29,534 nt of DNA, taken from a virus. The notes under the pieces are model-generated. The model was not told where the DNA came from, did no database searches, and saw only the letters and a program-made list of their open reading frames with translations. Numbering within the stretch: position 1 is the first letter of the stretch; each line of letters begins with the position of its first letter. A program made the position numbers and the translations under genes. Location of the stretch: IMG/VR virus record IMGVR_UViG_3300042302_000077, positions 1 through 29,534 of that record; one strand, given 5' to 3'. Below, in pieces: positions 1 to 6,777 of the stretch.

Positions 1-262
1 TGTTGTTTCGCCTGTTGAATGCGCTTGTAGTCTTTCTTGTGCCTCCTGCTCCCTTTACGCCTTGATCTTGGAACTGACCATAATCCTCCATAAAGAAACT
101 CATTGAGAACTTATCATTTGAGTAGTACACGCTATACCGAAGTGAATTGTAAAGGGTCTTGTTGAAGTTGTGCTTGCCTTTGGTGAGATTACTCCTCGCC
201 TGTTGAATGACATATTTGCCAAACTTAATAAGTACCGCAGCAATCAAGTCCTCCCGTGCCAT
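1..262 (-). CDS. Tail completion-type protein, N-terminal part (split by window ends)
   Basis: This is the first half of a gene that runs off base 1 and continues at the other end of the window (29135-29534). Translation starts at ATG 262, one base after the TAA of the preceding gene, and begins MAREDLIAAVLIKFGKYV. Joined through the 126-bp terminal overlap, the reading frame stays open and gives 172 aa. The protein is small, basic and rich in aromatic residues. It sits between a small head/tail gene and the baseplate genes, which fits a minor tail or head-tail completion protein of the HK97-gp10 kind, but I recognise no decisive motif. The last codons of this copy read F-N-R-R-N-N, whereas the copy at the other end reads F-K-R-T-N-N (see findings). 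Confidence 0.75.
   Translation of the reverse strand, partial: MAREDLIAAVLIKFGKYVIQQARSNLTKGKHNFNKTLYNSLRYSVYYSNDKFSMSFFMEDYGQFQDQGVKGAGGTRKTTSAFNRRNN
18..143. repeat. Terminal direct repeat, left copy (circular closure)
   Basis: These 126 bases are identical to 29409-29534. The outermost bases 1-8 also match their counterparts, but 9-17 differ at five positions. An exact overlap of this size at contig ends is what assemblers leave on circular or circularly permuted molecules, and it reconnects a broken gene in frame. Confidence 0.9.
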
Positions 263-263
263 T

Positions 264-731
264 TTAGCAGATGCTTATCTCGGTGTTTGCAAGCAGCACG
301 TCAAAGGTTGCAGTCCACCCTGCAAGCAGGTTCTCAAACCGCTCGCTAAAGGGAACGCAAGAAGCAGTACCATCCAACTGGTAAAGGTCGGTGTACAGAG
401 TACCCCTGCGCAATTCTGTGATGACATCGTTGATTACTGCTAGTTGGGTGTTCAGTATGTTTTGCTCGTTGCTGATGCCGTAGAACGGCTCTGCCTGCAA
501 GCGTGGATTCTCTTTGGTCTCATCTACCAAGTCCATACAAACAATGCTCACGTTCATGCGAACTATCTGTCCCTCGAATGTTGCTTGGTTGATGATAATA
601 TGCGACAAGGGGAAGATGGTCTGCTTGTTTAGGTCTATGTCAAAAATATCCCCTGTGGTTACCACGTTGACTTGGCTATTGGCTTCAAGCGTATCTTTTA
701 GTTTGGTGGTGATGTCGTAGAACTGTCTCAT
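264..731 (-). CDS. Hypothetical phage protein, 155 aa, head-tail region
   Basis: The product is a 155-aa protein starting MRQFYDITTKLKDTL. The start ATG overlaps the TGA that ends the -1 frame of the upstream chaperone gene as ATGA, so its translation is probably coupled to the frameshifted product. It contains no signal peptide, membrane segment or catalytic motif that I can see; predicted character is mixed alpha/beta with an acidic centre. Its place after terL and the tail assembly chaperone and before a gp10-like protein suggests a tail terminator or head-tail joining role by position only. I do not recognise the family. Confidence 0.75.
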   Translation of the reverse strand: MRQFYDITTKLKDTLEANSQVNVVTTGDIFDIDLNKQTIFPLSHIIINQATFEGQIVRMNVSIVCMDLVDETKENPRLQAEPFYGISNEQNILNTQLAVINDVITELRRGTLYTDLYQLDGTASCVPFSERFENLLAGWTATFDVLLANTEISIC

Positions 732-982
732 TTTATTGACTTTTTTATTAGGTCGTTTTCAACCTCTTGCTTTTGCTTTTCGAAGGTGAGGAAGTGTAGG
801 CACTCGTGGAGTTGTAGTTGTGTAATTTCTGCAAACTGCCTAATGTCTCCTTTAGCAAGTTGATAGATTGTTGCATACCATCCCCATTGCTTGGCGAATT
901 GTCCTTGCTTGGAGTATTCGTTTGATTCTTCGCCTCCAAAGAGGTCAGCATAGCTTGCAGTAACTCGTTCCCTAAATGCCAA
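728..982 (-). CDS. -1 frame extension of tail assembly chaperone (frameshift product 728..1461)
   Basis: This is an 84-codon reading frame in the -1 frame relative to the upstream gene. It has no ATG or GTG; it opens inside the nine-T run at 981-989, where a -1 slip from the 0 frame would enter it as TTG GCA TTT AGG. The fused product would be 160 + 84 = 244 aa. The frame reads like a real protein (GWYATIYQLAKGD, LHECLHFLTFEKQKQE), a pattern I recall from Bacteroidota phage proteins near terminase. Its TGA overlaps the next ATG as ATGA. This matches the gpG/gpG-T tail assembly chaperone arrangement, where the longer product recruits tube subunits to the tape measure. A weak TTG start inside the T run is an alternative to frameshifting. 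Confidence 0.65.
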   Translation of the reverse strand: MAFRERVTASYADLFGGEESNEYSKQGQFAKQWGWYATIYQLAKGDIRQFAEITQLQLHECLHFLTFEKQKQEVENDLIKKSIK

Positions 983-1461
983 AAAAAAAGCGTTGCGCCC
1001 ATAGCAACACTCATCGGGGCTTGCTTCATCTGCTCCGAGTACTTGCCTGCTCCCTCGTATGGCTCTATGAGATACCGATGCTTGACCTCGCTTGTGATAG
1101 GGCGATACAATACCGCCATCGCTTTGTGCAGGTCTTGCACGTCTTGTAGGTAGCCGTCAAGGTCAACGAACTCACCATAGGTGATATTGTCTAGTTCTGG
1201 GATGAACCCGTACTTGGTGTCCCCCATCGTGAAGGTTGGCGTGAGGCTTGGCTTCTCGTTTATCATGGCACTAATGTGCTTGCTGATATGGCTCACGTCT
1301 TTGATGCGCACATTCGGAAGATTAGCCAGAGGCACTCCGCAGAATATCTCAAGCATCTTGTGGGTCAAGAACTCCTCATCGCCCTCTAACCTCGCAAAGC
1401 GTTGGTATTGGTCAAGCGTGATCTCTGATAGGGCGGTGGGTACAATTACCTTTAGTTCCAT
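748..1461 (-). CDS. Probable tail assembly chaperone, 0-frame product, 237 aa
   Basis: The 237-aa protein starts MELKVIVPTALSEITL at an ATG preceded by a leader AAAAGGTTATTT. Residues 1-160 lie before the slippery run. From there the 0 frame goes on for 77 codons (WHLGNELLQAM, then a Ser/Thr/Lys-rich tail ending KSKRLKTT), overlapping the -1 frame over about 235 bases. Both extensions look protein-like, so the segment 748-980 may be dual coding. The call as chaperone rests on the frameshift layout and on the tail-gene context rather than on sequence homology I can verify. Distance to the tape measure is large, since four tail genes and a small ORF lie between, which is unusual for this family. 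Confidence 0.7.
   Translation of the reverse strand: MELKVIVPTALSEITLDQYQRFARLEGDEEFLTHKMLEIFCGVPLANLPNVRIKDVSHISKHISAMINEKPSLTPTFTMGDTKYGFIPELDNITYGEFVDLDGYLQDVQDLHKAMAVLYRPITSEVKHRYLIEPYEGAGKYSEQMKQAPMSVAMGATLFFWHLGNELLQAMLTSLEAKNQTNTPSKDNSPSNGDGMQQSINLLKETLGSLQKLHNYNSTSAYTSSPSKSKSKRLKTT
981..989 (-). promoter_or_regulatory. Nine-T slippery run (programmed -1 frameshift candidate)
   Basis: On the coding strand the sequence is CGC followed by nine T and GGC. In the 0 frame it is read CTT TTT TTT TGG, so a T-TTT-TTT heptamer is available for a -1 slip. The same run could also cause transcriptional slippage. A miscalled homopolymer length is possible and would alter the interpretation. Confidence 0.65.
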
Positions 1462-1468
1462 TGTATTA

Positions 1469-1480
1469 AAATAACCTTTT
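1469..1480 (-). promoter_or_regulatory. Late-type leader AAAAGGTTATTT
   Basis: The coding-strand motif lies 7 bases upstream of ATG 1461. The identical 12-mer precedes ATG 20259, and AAAGAGTTATTT precedes ATG 16939. The AAAGG part may act as a weak Shine-Dalgarno sequence. Confidence 0.5.
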
Positions 1481-1484
1481 AGTT

Positions 1485-2645
1485 TTAGCGTATGGCATAC
1501 CTGCCAAAGTTAGGTCTGCTCAACTTGTTGTAGGTCGCATAGCGCAGCGCATCTATGGCGTGGTTGAATGCATCTATCGGTTTGTTCAAGAGGTTGCCGT
1601 TCTTATCCTCTACCCATTTGTAGTTCTGAAGTTCCTTGATTAGATTGCTGCTTCGTGGGGTTACAAATAGCTTGTGCCGCTTCAGCACGTCAATACCCAC
1701 TATGACGCTATCTGCGCCCTTCTGCGTGGGTTTCACGTTCCATCCCATACGATGCAGCTCCTCAATAGATTTAGGCTCCGCAGAGTCAGCATATATCTCT
1801 GCCCTTCGGTCAAGGCCAAGTGAGGCAAGTACGTTGCTGATGTCGGGGTTGGTCATCCCTGTGCGGTAGATAAGTTCATCCACATAAAGATTGTCTCCCG
1901 ACTTGTAAACCGCCACAAGTGCGGTAGGGTCGTTGGTGTAACCAAAGTCCATCCCGTGACATAGGAGCGTGGCATCCGTTGGTATCTCTGCCTGCCCGTA
2001 TTGGAAGATGGTGGCTCTGCTCATACCACGTTCTCCTAATCCATAGATTCTCCAATAGTCATTGTCCGTATGTTGCAGCCTTTCTATCTCCTCAACAATA
2101 GAGGCATCCAAGAACGGGTTATCAAGGTAGGTGGATTGGATGTAGGTGACATCATCACGAGTCAGCAGCTTATCGTAAATCCAATGGAACGCATCAGAGG
2201 GGTTGTAGTCAACCCATATCTTGCCTGTGGTACGAATCAAGAGCTGAAAGAAATCCTCCCAAGTGAGTTCGTTTGCCTCATTGCAGAATAGGTAATCACG
2301 TCTTGCTCCCCGTTTCTTCTGCGGTTGGTCAAGGCTGATAAACTCAAAGAGGTTCCCGTTTAGCTCGTAGGTGTAGTCGCTCTTGTTATGCCGTGCCTCA
2401 TCGTAGAGACTATTGGCATTTAGGATTTCAAAGAAGTCACGATAGGCCGTCATCTTGAGAGACGGCAGAGACTTGCGGACAATGGAATACACCTTACCCC
2501 TGTCCTCCATCGCCATCACGATGAGCATCTGCAAAAGCGAGTAGGTCTTACCAGAACGACTGCCGCCTTGATTGACTACTATCCGAGTTGGGGCGGTGTA
2601 GTTCTTCTCAAAGAGTTCGCTACTCTTGATGTTTAGCTCGGACAA
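1485..2645 (-). CDS. terL: Terminase large subunit
   Basis: This is the ATPase-nuclease motor that packages DNA through the portal. The protein has 386 aa, usual for the PBSX/XtmB-like group. Visible motifs are Walker A GGSRSGKT at about 27-34, a Walker B-like YLFCNEANE at about 118-126, and C-terminal RNase H-like nuclease acidic residues in GMDFGYTNDP (D233), ADSAE (D287) and NHAIDALRYA (D365). The start is a TTG that overlaps terS by 26 bases; no better ATG lies ahead of the ATPase motif. The next gene downstream is the tail assembly chaperone rather than portal. Confidence 0.95.
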   Translation of the reverse strand: MSELNIKSSELFEKNYTAPTRIVVNQGGSRSGKTYSLLQMLIVMAMEDRGKVYSIVRKSLPSLKMTAYRDFFEILNANSLYDEARHNKSDYTYELNGNLFEFISLDQPQKKRGARRDYLFCNEANELTWEDFFQLLIRTTGKIWVDYNPSDAFHWIYDKLLTRDDVTYIQSTYLDNPFLDASIVEEIERLQHTDNDYWRIYGLGERGMSRATIFQYGQAEIPTDATLLCHGMDFGYTNDPTALVAVYKSGDNLYVDELIYRTGMTNPDISNVLASLGLDRRAEIYADSAEPKSIEELHRMGWNVKPTQKGADSVIVGIDVLKRHKLFVTPRSSNLIKELQNYKWVEDKNGNLLNKPIDAFNHAIDALRYATYNKLSRPNFGRYAIR

Positions 2646-2919
2646 TCTCTACTTTGATTTTGGTTAGCTCATCCGATACCTCGTGTGAGTTCTCCACCCT
2701 TGCGAGTTTGGGAGTCGTGTACTCTGCCATCTTGTTCAAGAGGTCAAGTGCGCCCTTCGGGTCATCAGCAGCAACTTGGGTGAGCCATAAGGTCATATTC
2801 TCAAGGTTGGCTTCAATGAGGGTTTGGAATGCCTCCCGTATTTTATTGGTGGTCTTGTTTGGTGTTCCGCTTGGCCTTCCTGTGTTGCCTGCTATGAACC
2901 TGCCTTTGTCATCTTTCAT
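2620..2919 (-). CDS. terS: Terminase small subunit
   Basis: The 99-aa protein opens MKDDKGRFIAGNTGRPSGTPNKTT, containing a G-R-P-x-G-T-P-N-K basic motif typical of DUF5681-like small terminase proteins. The rest is helical (IREAFQTLIEANLENM, ALDLLNKMAEYTTPKLARV). It lies directly upstream of terL and overlaps it by 26 bases. The role is recognition of phage DNA for packaging and loading of TerL. Identification rests on motif and position. Confidence 0.85.
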   Translation of the reverse strand: MKDDKGRFIAGNTGRPSGTPNKTTNKIREAFQTLIEANLENMTLWLTQVAADDPKGALDLLNKMAEYTTPKLARVENSHEVSDELTKIKVEIVRAKHQE

Positions 2920-2950
2920 ATCCGTTCAATTCCGTTATTTTCGGTTGTAT

Positions 2951-3211
2951 CTAAATAACCCTTTTTGATAGGTGGTGATTGTGTGTTGCTTGAAGTCGCT
3001 CCTTCCATTCTTTAATATCACCATATGCAACATGGCAATTACGGCATAGAGCCATCAGGTTTTCTATCGTATCAGCAATTTTGCTTCCACCCATCCCTCT
3101 TGACTCGATGTGGTGAATGTCTTGCGCTTGGGCTTGACATACCTCGCAAGGGATGAAGTCAGTTGTGGAGTAGCCCATCTCTTTGAGATAGACCTTCGTG
3201 TGGTTCTTCAC
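2951..3211 (-). CDS. HNH endonuclease-like protein upstream of terminase
   Basis: The 86-aa protein carries a compact HNH zinc motif: C22-x2-C25, then HH at 33-34, N51, C56-x2-C59-H60. I chose GTG 3211 because it forms a GTGA overlap with the stop of the methyltransferase gene; a TTG 15 bases further up is possible. Small HNH proteins encoded next to terminase are known to be needed for DNA packaging cleavage in several phages such as HK97, so this position suggests a packaging role rather than a mobile homing function. The leader-like AAAAAGGGTTATTT overlaps its 3' end. Confidence 0.85.
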   Translation of the reverse strand: MKNHTKVYLKEMGYSTTDFIPCEVCQAQAQDIHHIESRGMGGSKIADTIENLMALCRNCHVAYGDIKEWKERLQATHNHHLSKRVI

Positions 3212-3735
3212 CTTTGGTAAATCCAACAGTCATCAATGAACCAAGCACGGGGGAGTAGTTCATCTACCGCTTGGATTACTCCCTTCCAATTCTCGTGGTA
3301 GTCATCTCCTGCGATAAAGCCTCCCTTCTTTACTTTAGGTAGCCATAGCTTGATATCCTCCTTTACGGCCTCATAGGTATGGGTTAGGTCTATGAATACT
3401 ACGTCTAACGATTCGTTGGCAAACTTCTTTGATGCTGCTTTGGATGTTGCTTTGATTGCCTTGTACTTGCGGTCTCCCATATTCTCCACAAAGAGATTGT
3501 AGATGTTCTGTTCCGTTGCAAGTTTATGTGTGGTCGTGAGTTCGTTTGGCGAACCCTTCCAAGTGTCAACGATTGTGATTTCTTGGTATGTTGCGGTGTC
3601 GCATAGGTAGGCTGATGACTTACCGAGCCACGCCCCCAACTCTACGAACGTGCCGTCTGCGGGCATATTGGCAAGGAGGTAGTCGTATGCTGCTTGGTGG
3701 TTGAACCACCCGTCTATTTGTTTGCTCGTTTTCAT
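3208..3735 (-). CDS. Class I SAM-dependent methyltransferase (Methyltransf_24-like)
   Basis: The 175-aa protein shows the SAM-binding glycine motif FVELGAWLGKSS (about 30-41), the acidic end of strand 2 (TIVDTWKG, about 54-61), a motif IV-like DVVFIDLTHTYEAV (111-124) and GGFIAGDDYH (138-147). This fold group often methylates sugars or small molecules; there is no DNA-methylase PP[YW] or PCQ motif. ATG 3735 overlaps the stop of the glycosyltransferase gene as ATGA, so the two are translationally coupled. With two glycosyltransferases upstream, O-methylation of a transferred sugar is the likeliest job. The substrate is unknown. Confidence 0.8.
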   Translation of the reverse strand: MKTSKQIDGWFNHQAAYDYLLANMPADGTFVELGAWLGKSSAYLCDTATYQEITIVDTWKGSPNELTTTHKLATEQNIYNLFVENMGDRKYKAIKATSKAASKKFANESLDVVFIDLTHTYEAVKEDIKLWLPKVKKGGFIAGDDYHENWKGVIQAVDELLPRAWFIDDCWIYQR

Positions 3736-4259
3736 TTTAGGGCGTTGTAATAACAAAGGTACTGCTCTACGCATATAAGTGTGCCGAGCCTTGCGGCTTC
3801 ACTAGCAAAGATGCCATCGGCCTCATAGGACATTTCAAAGCGTAGGTTGGGCAGGTCGTATGGCTTGAACATATAACATGCGGTGTCTATGTTGCCGACT
3901 TGTGGTTGGTCGGTAGGGCGTAGCCTACCTATTTGCCCCCACGTTACGATTGAGCAGTCAAGGCCGTTTAGGTTGTTCCACTCCTCTATGAATTTTGGGT
4001 GCAGGATGTTGTCATCATCCAGATAGTACACCCAATCTTCTTTGGTAAAGGAATCAGCATACAAGTCAAGGAACTCATTGCGTAGGGGGTTGCCCATATC
4101 CCCCGTGCGTGTGGAGTAGTGTGTGACTGATGCGCCTGTTGCTTCCTTGTAATTGGTGGATGAATCCATCATTACAACCCAAGTTGCATAGGCAGGGATG
4201 TTTCTTCTCACCCTTACGAGGTTATGAGGGCGTGAGCAGGGAGTGACTATGTAAAGCAT
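3732..4259 (-). CDS. GT-A fold glycosyltransferase
   Basis: The 175-aa protein begins MLYIVTPCSRPHNLVRV, a nucleotide-sugar binding start seen in small GT-A enzymes, and carries a DXD-type metal motif in YYLDDDNILHP (DDDN at 81-84). The compact length and lack of membrane segments suggest a soluble enzyme. It overlaps the upstream glycosyltransferase by 13 bases and the downstream methyltransferase by 4. It would transfer a sugar from a nucleotide donor to an unknown acceptor such as a virion protein, modified phage DNA or host surface glycan. No base-hydroxymethylating enzyme was found, so a DNA acceptor is less favoured. Confidence 0.8.
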   Translation of the reverse strand: MLYIVTPCSRPHNLVRVRRNIPAYATWVVMMDSSTNYKEATGASVTHYSTRTGDMGNPLRNEFLDLYADSFTKEDWVYYLDDDNILHPKFIEEWNNLNGLDCSIVTWGQIGRLRPTDQPQVGNIDTACYMFKPYDLPNLRFEMSYEADGIFASEAARLGTLICVEQYLCYYNALK

Positions 4260-5185
4260 CGTAGTTCGTTTATCTTATCCATTGTGAAGTCCTGCACATA
4301 CTCGTATAACGATTCCGTTAGGTCAGCAACTTGGTTAGGGTTTTCTTTTAGCCTCTTGATTGCTCCTGCCCATTCGCTTGGGTGCTTGATAGCAATGCAG
4401 TTCTCTTTGGTGATATAGGGTGAATAAGGTTGCGTGTTGCTCACTATCAATGCGCACTTGCTAAACCCTGCCTCAAGCATCTTTAGGTGCGACTTGCACT
4501 TGGCAAACTCGGAAGTGCTTAACGGCACAAGGCTCACATCAAAGAACTCGTAAAGTTTATGGTAGTGTGTTGGTGGCATCGTAGGCAGCCTATGGCTTGC
4601 CTTCATAATGTCTGGGTATCCATCCACCTCCGCGACATACCCTTGATAACCTTCAAGGTTGATTGTAGATTCCCTTACGTCTAGTGCGTGGTGGTTGCCA
4701 CCAATATACCCGAAGCGCACTTCTTCGCTTGGCTCTCGCTCTACCTGCCACGTTGGTACGCTGATGGCATTGGGGATGATTCGGATGTTGGTATTATACT
4801 TCTTGACCTTTGAGGCAAGGTGCTTGTTTGTCACCCATACCTCATCTGCTGCTTTCATAGAGCGCACGATGCGCTCCCTCATCTGCTCCGAGTAAATCCC
4901 AAGCAAGGGATGCGTAGGAGGCAGCACCCACCAGTCATCATTGTCAACGATTAGCTTGATTCCCTCTTTGCGGCATAGTTTCAAGAAGTCATCAAACGGC
5001 TCTACTGGGAACACCCTTGAGGTAAAGATATGAGTAACCTTCGGCCATATTTCGGGGTCAATGTCCGTTATCTTCTCAATGAAAAAGACATCTACATCCT
5101 TGTGGCATATCAAGGGTGCAAATGTCCTGTGGTGTGATACACCCGAATTCTGTTTGTGGAACGCAAGAACGAATGGTCTAATCAT
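4247..5185 (-). CDS. GT-B fold glycosyltransferase (GT4-like)
   Basis: The 312-aa protein contains features of GT4-type enzymes: NDDWWVLPP near 82-90, RIIPNAISVP (135-144), RFGYIGGNHH (157-166) and a C-terminal acceptor/donor motif KMLEAGFSKCALIVSN (235-250). No signal peptide or membrane helix is visible. I chose ATG 5185, which overlaps the stop of the preceding basic gene by 8 bases; ATG 5209 would add eight residues. It heads a coupled three-gene cassette with a GT-A enzyme and a methyltransferase, placed between the last early genes and terminase. Confidence 0.8.
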   Translation of the reverse strand: MIRPFVLAFHKQNSGVSHHRTFAPLICHKDVDVFFIEKITDIDPEIWPKVTHIFTSRVFPVEPFDDFLKLCRKEGIKLIVDNDDWWVLPPTHPLLGIYSEQMRERIVRSMKAADEVWVTNKHLASKVKKYNTNIRIIPNAISVPTWQVEREPSEEVRFGYIGGNHHALDVRESTINLEGYQGYVAEVDGYPDIMKASHRLPTMPPTHYHKLYEFFDVSLVPLSTSEFAKCKSHLKMLEAGFSKCALIVSNTQPYSPYITKENCIAIKHPSEWAGAIKRLKENPNQVADLTESLYEYVQDFTMDKINELRCFT

Positions 5186-5351
5186 ATTGTTCTGTGTCGT
5201 TGTGTTCATCTTTAGGTCTGCGCTTCATAATTGGTGGTCTATCCTTTTCTCTTTGTTCAGCAAGACACTTCGCAGCGTAGCCTTTAGGCATTCCTTTGGT
5301 TTTACGCCTGTTGGCTTTATACCTAATTGTTGATGCCTTGCCTTTTCTCAT
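5178..5351 (-). CDS. Small basic hypothetical protein, 57 aa
   Basis: The 57-aa protein starts MRKGKASTIRYKANRRKTKG and is strongly basic in its first half and charged throughout. It overlaps the upstream gene by 29 bases and the downstream glycosyltransferase by 8, so it belongs to one polycistron. Such short Lys/Arg-rich proteins usually bind nucleic acid, but no fold is recognisable. The gene is below common length cut-offs. Support comes from the tight packing and absence of any other frame in the interval. Confidence 0.6.
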   Translation of the reverse strand: MRKGKASTIRYKANRRKTKGMPKGYAAKCLAEQREKDRPPIMKRRPKDEHNDTEQYD

Positions 5352-5463
5352 TTCGCTCTAAAAACTTCACCCACATCCGAGCAGCTACTGCCCTGCGTTG
5401 GGGTTTGAACGGGTAGGTGCTACGGAGCTGCGCCATAGCAATCCTCATAAATTGCTCTCTCAT
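5323..5463 (-). CDS. Small basic hypothetical protein, 46 aa
   Basis: This 46-aa protein (MREQFMRIAMAQLRSTYPFK...) starts with an ATGA overlap with the stop of the 73-aa gene before it. It is basic and helical in character (QRRAVAARMWVKFLERNEKR). I do not recognise it. It fills a stretch between two firm genes with no competing frame on this strand. Confidence 0.6.
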   Translation of the reverse strand: MREQFMRIAMAQLRSTYPFKPQRRAVAARMWVKFLERNEKRQGINN

Positions 5464-5681
5464 AGCGATAAGTCGTGTTCGGTTAGTAGCGAATGAAGTT
5501 TGTCTCTTGTTCCCTCGTAAGCTTTGTGAACCTCATCAGGCATTGAATCAGGAGCGTACTTGGTCAAAGCTCGCAGTTCGTTATCCATTACCCACATAGC
5601 GTACTTCCATTTAGCTCCATTGACTGCATCTTGGAACTCCTCTTGCTCATCAGGTAGGTTGTATTCAAGTGTTGCTTTCAT
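5460..5681 (-). CDS. Hypothetical phage protein, 73 aa
   Basis: The 73-aa protein opens MKATLEYNLPDEQEEFQDAV, followed by NGAKWKYAMWVMDNELRALTKY. I recall this combination, an MKA-x-LE-(F/Y)-x-LP-(D)E start with a W-x6-MD-x-LR segment, as a widespread small protein of Bacteroidota phages without assigned function. The ATG overlaps the previous stop (ATGA). The leader upstream reads TTTAACACAAAAGAGAA and resembles that of the next gene upstream, TTTAACACCAACGAGAA. Confidence 0.75.
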   Translation of the reverse strand: MKATLEYNLPDEQEEFQDAVNGAKWKYAMWVMDNELRALTKYAPDSMPDEVHKAYEGTRDKLHSLLTEHDLSL

Positions 5682-5980
5682 TTCTCTTTTGTGTTAAAGA
5701 CTGTTTTGTTTTCCTGTGGGTAGTAGGTATAACCATTCGTACTATCCTGTAGATTTTCTTGATTGGTGTTAAAGGTTTCGTTGTAGTAAGTTTCGCCCAT
5801 CCATTGCACAAGACCTTCTTCATTGTAATCCCAACCTTGTTTAACTGCATTCTCAATCTCCTCCTTGTGCATTGCTTTGGCTTGTTCAAAGCTCATCTTA
5901 ACAGCCTCAAGTAAATCACCATCGTGTTCAAAGTGTGACTTAAGGTTGTTGTAAATCCATTCAATACTGCTCTGTTTCAT
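5678..5980 (-). CDS. Hypothetical phage protein, 100 aa
   Basis: The 100-aa protein begins MKQSSIEWIYNNLKSHFEHD and carries FEQAKAMHKEEIENAVKQGWDY, a helix pattern (EQAK-x-M-x-KE-x-I-x2-A) common in small Bacteroidota phage proteins. The C-terminal third is Asn/Thr/Tyr-rich and probably unstructured. Function is unknown. It is preceded by TTTAACACCAACGAGAA directly before ATG. Confidence 0.75.
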   Translation of the reverse strand: MKQSSIEWIYNNLKSHFEHDGDLLEAVKMSFEQAKAMHKEEIENAVKQGWDYNEEGLVQWMGETYYNETFNTNQENLQDSTNGYTYYPQENKTVFNTKEK

Positions 5981-5992
5981 TTCTCGTTGGTG

Positions 5993-6763
5993 TTAAAGTG
6001 TTCCGACAATCGTGTACGAGTCTAAGTCCTCACCCAAGATGAAGAACTGCTTGTACATTTCAATAGCCTCTAAAGTTTTGCGCTCACCCTCTGCCACAAA
6101 TTCGGAGCTTACAGAATAAATACCTATGTCAAGGCTTGCCTTGTCAATAGCGATAAAGAAGAACTTATCAATCGGCACTCCGAACAATCGGGTGTAGATA
6201 AATGCCTGCACATCGTAGCCGTACTTCTTTGCAGAGTAGGGGAATGCTCGTAGGTCGGTTGTTGTTTTCAAATCAGCCAAGAATCCTTCAGCATAGATGT
6301 CAGCCTTCGCCCTAAAGGGCAGGCCGCCAATCATACCAATTTTTGGTACTTCAAACTCGCAGCCTGTGATAAGCCCAAGCACGTTCTCGTTGCGCAGGAG
6401 CGCATCAGAGATGCGTTGCGCCTCGTTGTACTCTTTGCGGGTGCATAGGTTGCGCTTGCCCTTTGCATCCTGCCACGCCTTTGCGTTCTTGCTCTGCACC
6501 TCAATCACCTCGTAGTCCGCTACCCTGTGCGGCTCAAGAGCCATCAGGTGAACGAGCCTGCCTACGGCAAACGCATCGGAGTCCTCGCTGCCGTACTTTG
6601 TGACATAGTGGTACGTCTTGGGTGAGGTGAGCAGCAGCTTGCAAGCAGAGGATGATAGGGCGTTCTTACCGAGTACCCCGTAGTAAAAGTCATCATCGTG
6701 CATCTTCTCAAGGATTGTCTCCATATCCCAAGTGCTTCCGTCAAGTAGTTCTATGATTTTCAT
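5993..6763 (-). CDS. PD-(D/E)XK exonuclease-like protein (RecE/DUF3799 type)
   Basis: The 256-aa protein has the layout of phage PD-(D/E)XK exonucleases: an early SSSACKLLLTSPKTYHY segment (37-53), AVGRLVHL with H72, FRAKADIY with D155, FLADLKTTTD with the catalytic D164-x-K166, and a YDVQAFIY helix (183-190). The likely activity is 5'-3' degradation of double-stranded ends to expose single strands for recombination or replication, acting with the SSB-like and RusA-like proteins of the same early region. A separate annealase (RecT/Beta) was not recognised. The ATG is preceded at 2 bases by the AAAACCAATC leader. Confidence 0.85.
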   Translation of the reverse strand: MKIIELLDGSTWDMETILEKMHDDDFYYGVLGKNALSSSACKLLLTSPKTYHYVTKYGSEDSDAFAVGRLVHLMALEPHRVADYEVIEVQSKNAKAWQDAKGKRNLCTRKEYNEAQRISDALLRNENVLGLITGCEFEVPKIGMIGGLPFRAKADIYAEGFLADLKTTTDLRAFPYSAKKYGYDVQAFIYTRLFGVPIDKFFFIAIDKASLDIGIYSVSSEFVAEGERKTLEAIEMYKQFFILGEDLDSYTIVGTL

Positions 6764-6765
6764 AA

Positions 6766-6775
6766 GATTGGTTTT
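6766..6775 (-). promoter_or_regulatory. Early leader AAAACCAATC
   Basis: The 10-mer on the coding strand ends 2 bases before ATG 6763. Equal copies stand before ATGs 7763, 8211, 12530, 12683 and 12848. Confidence 0.6.
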
Positions 6776-6777
6776 TA

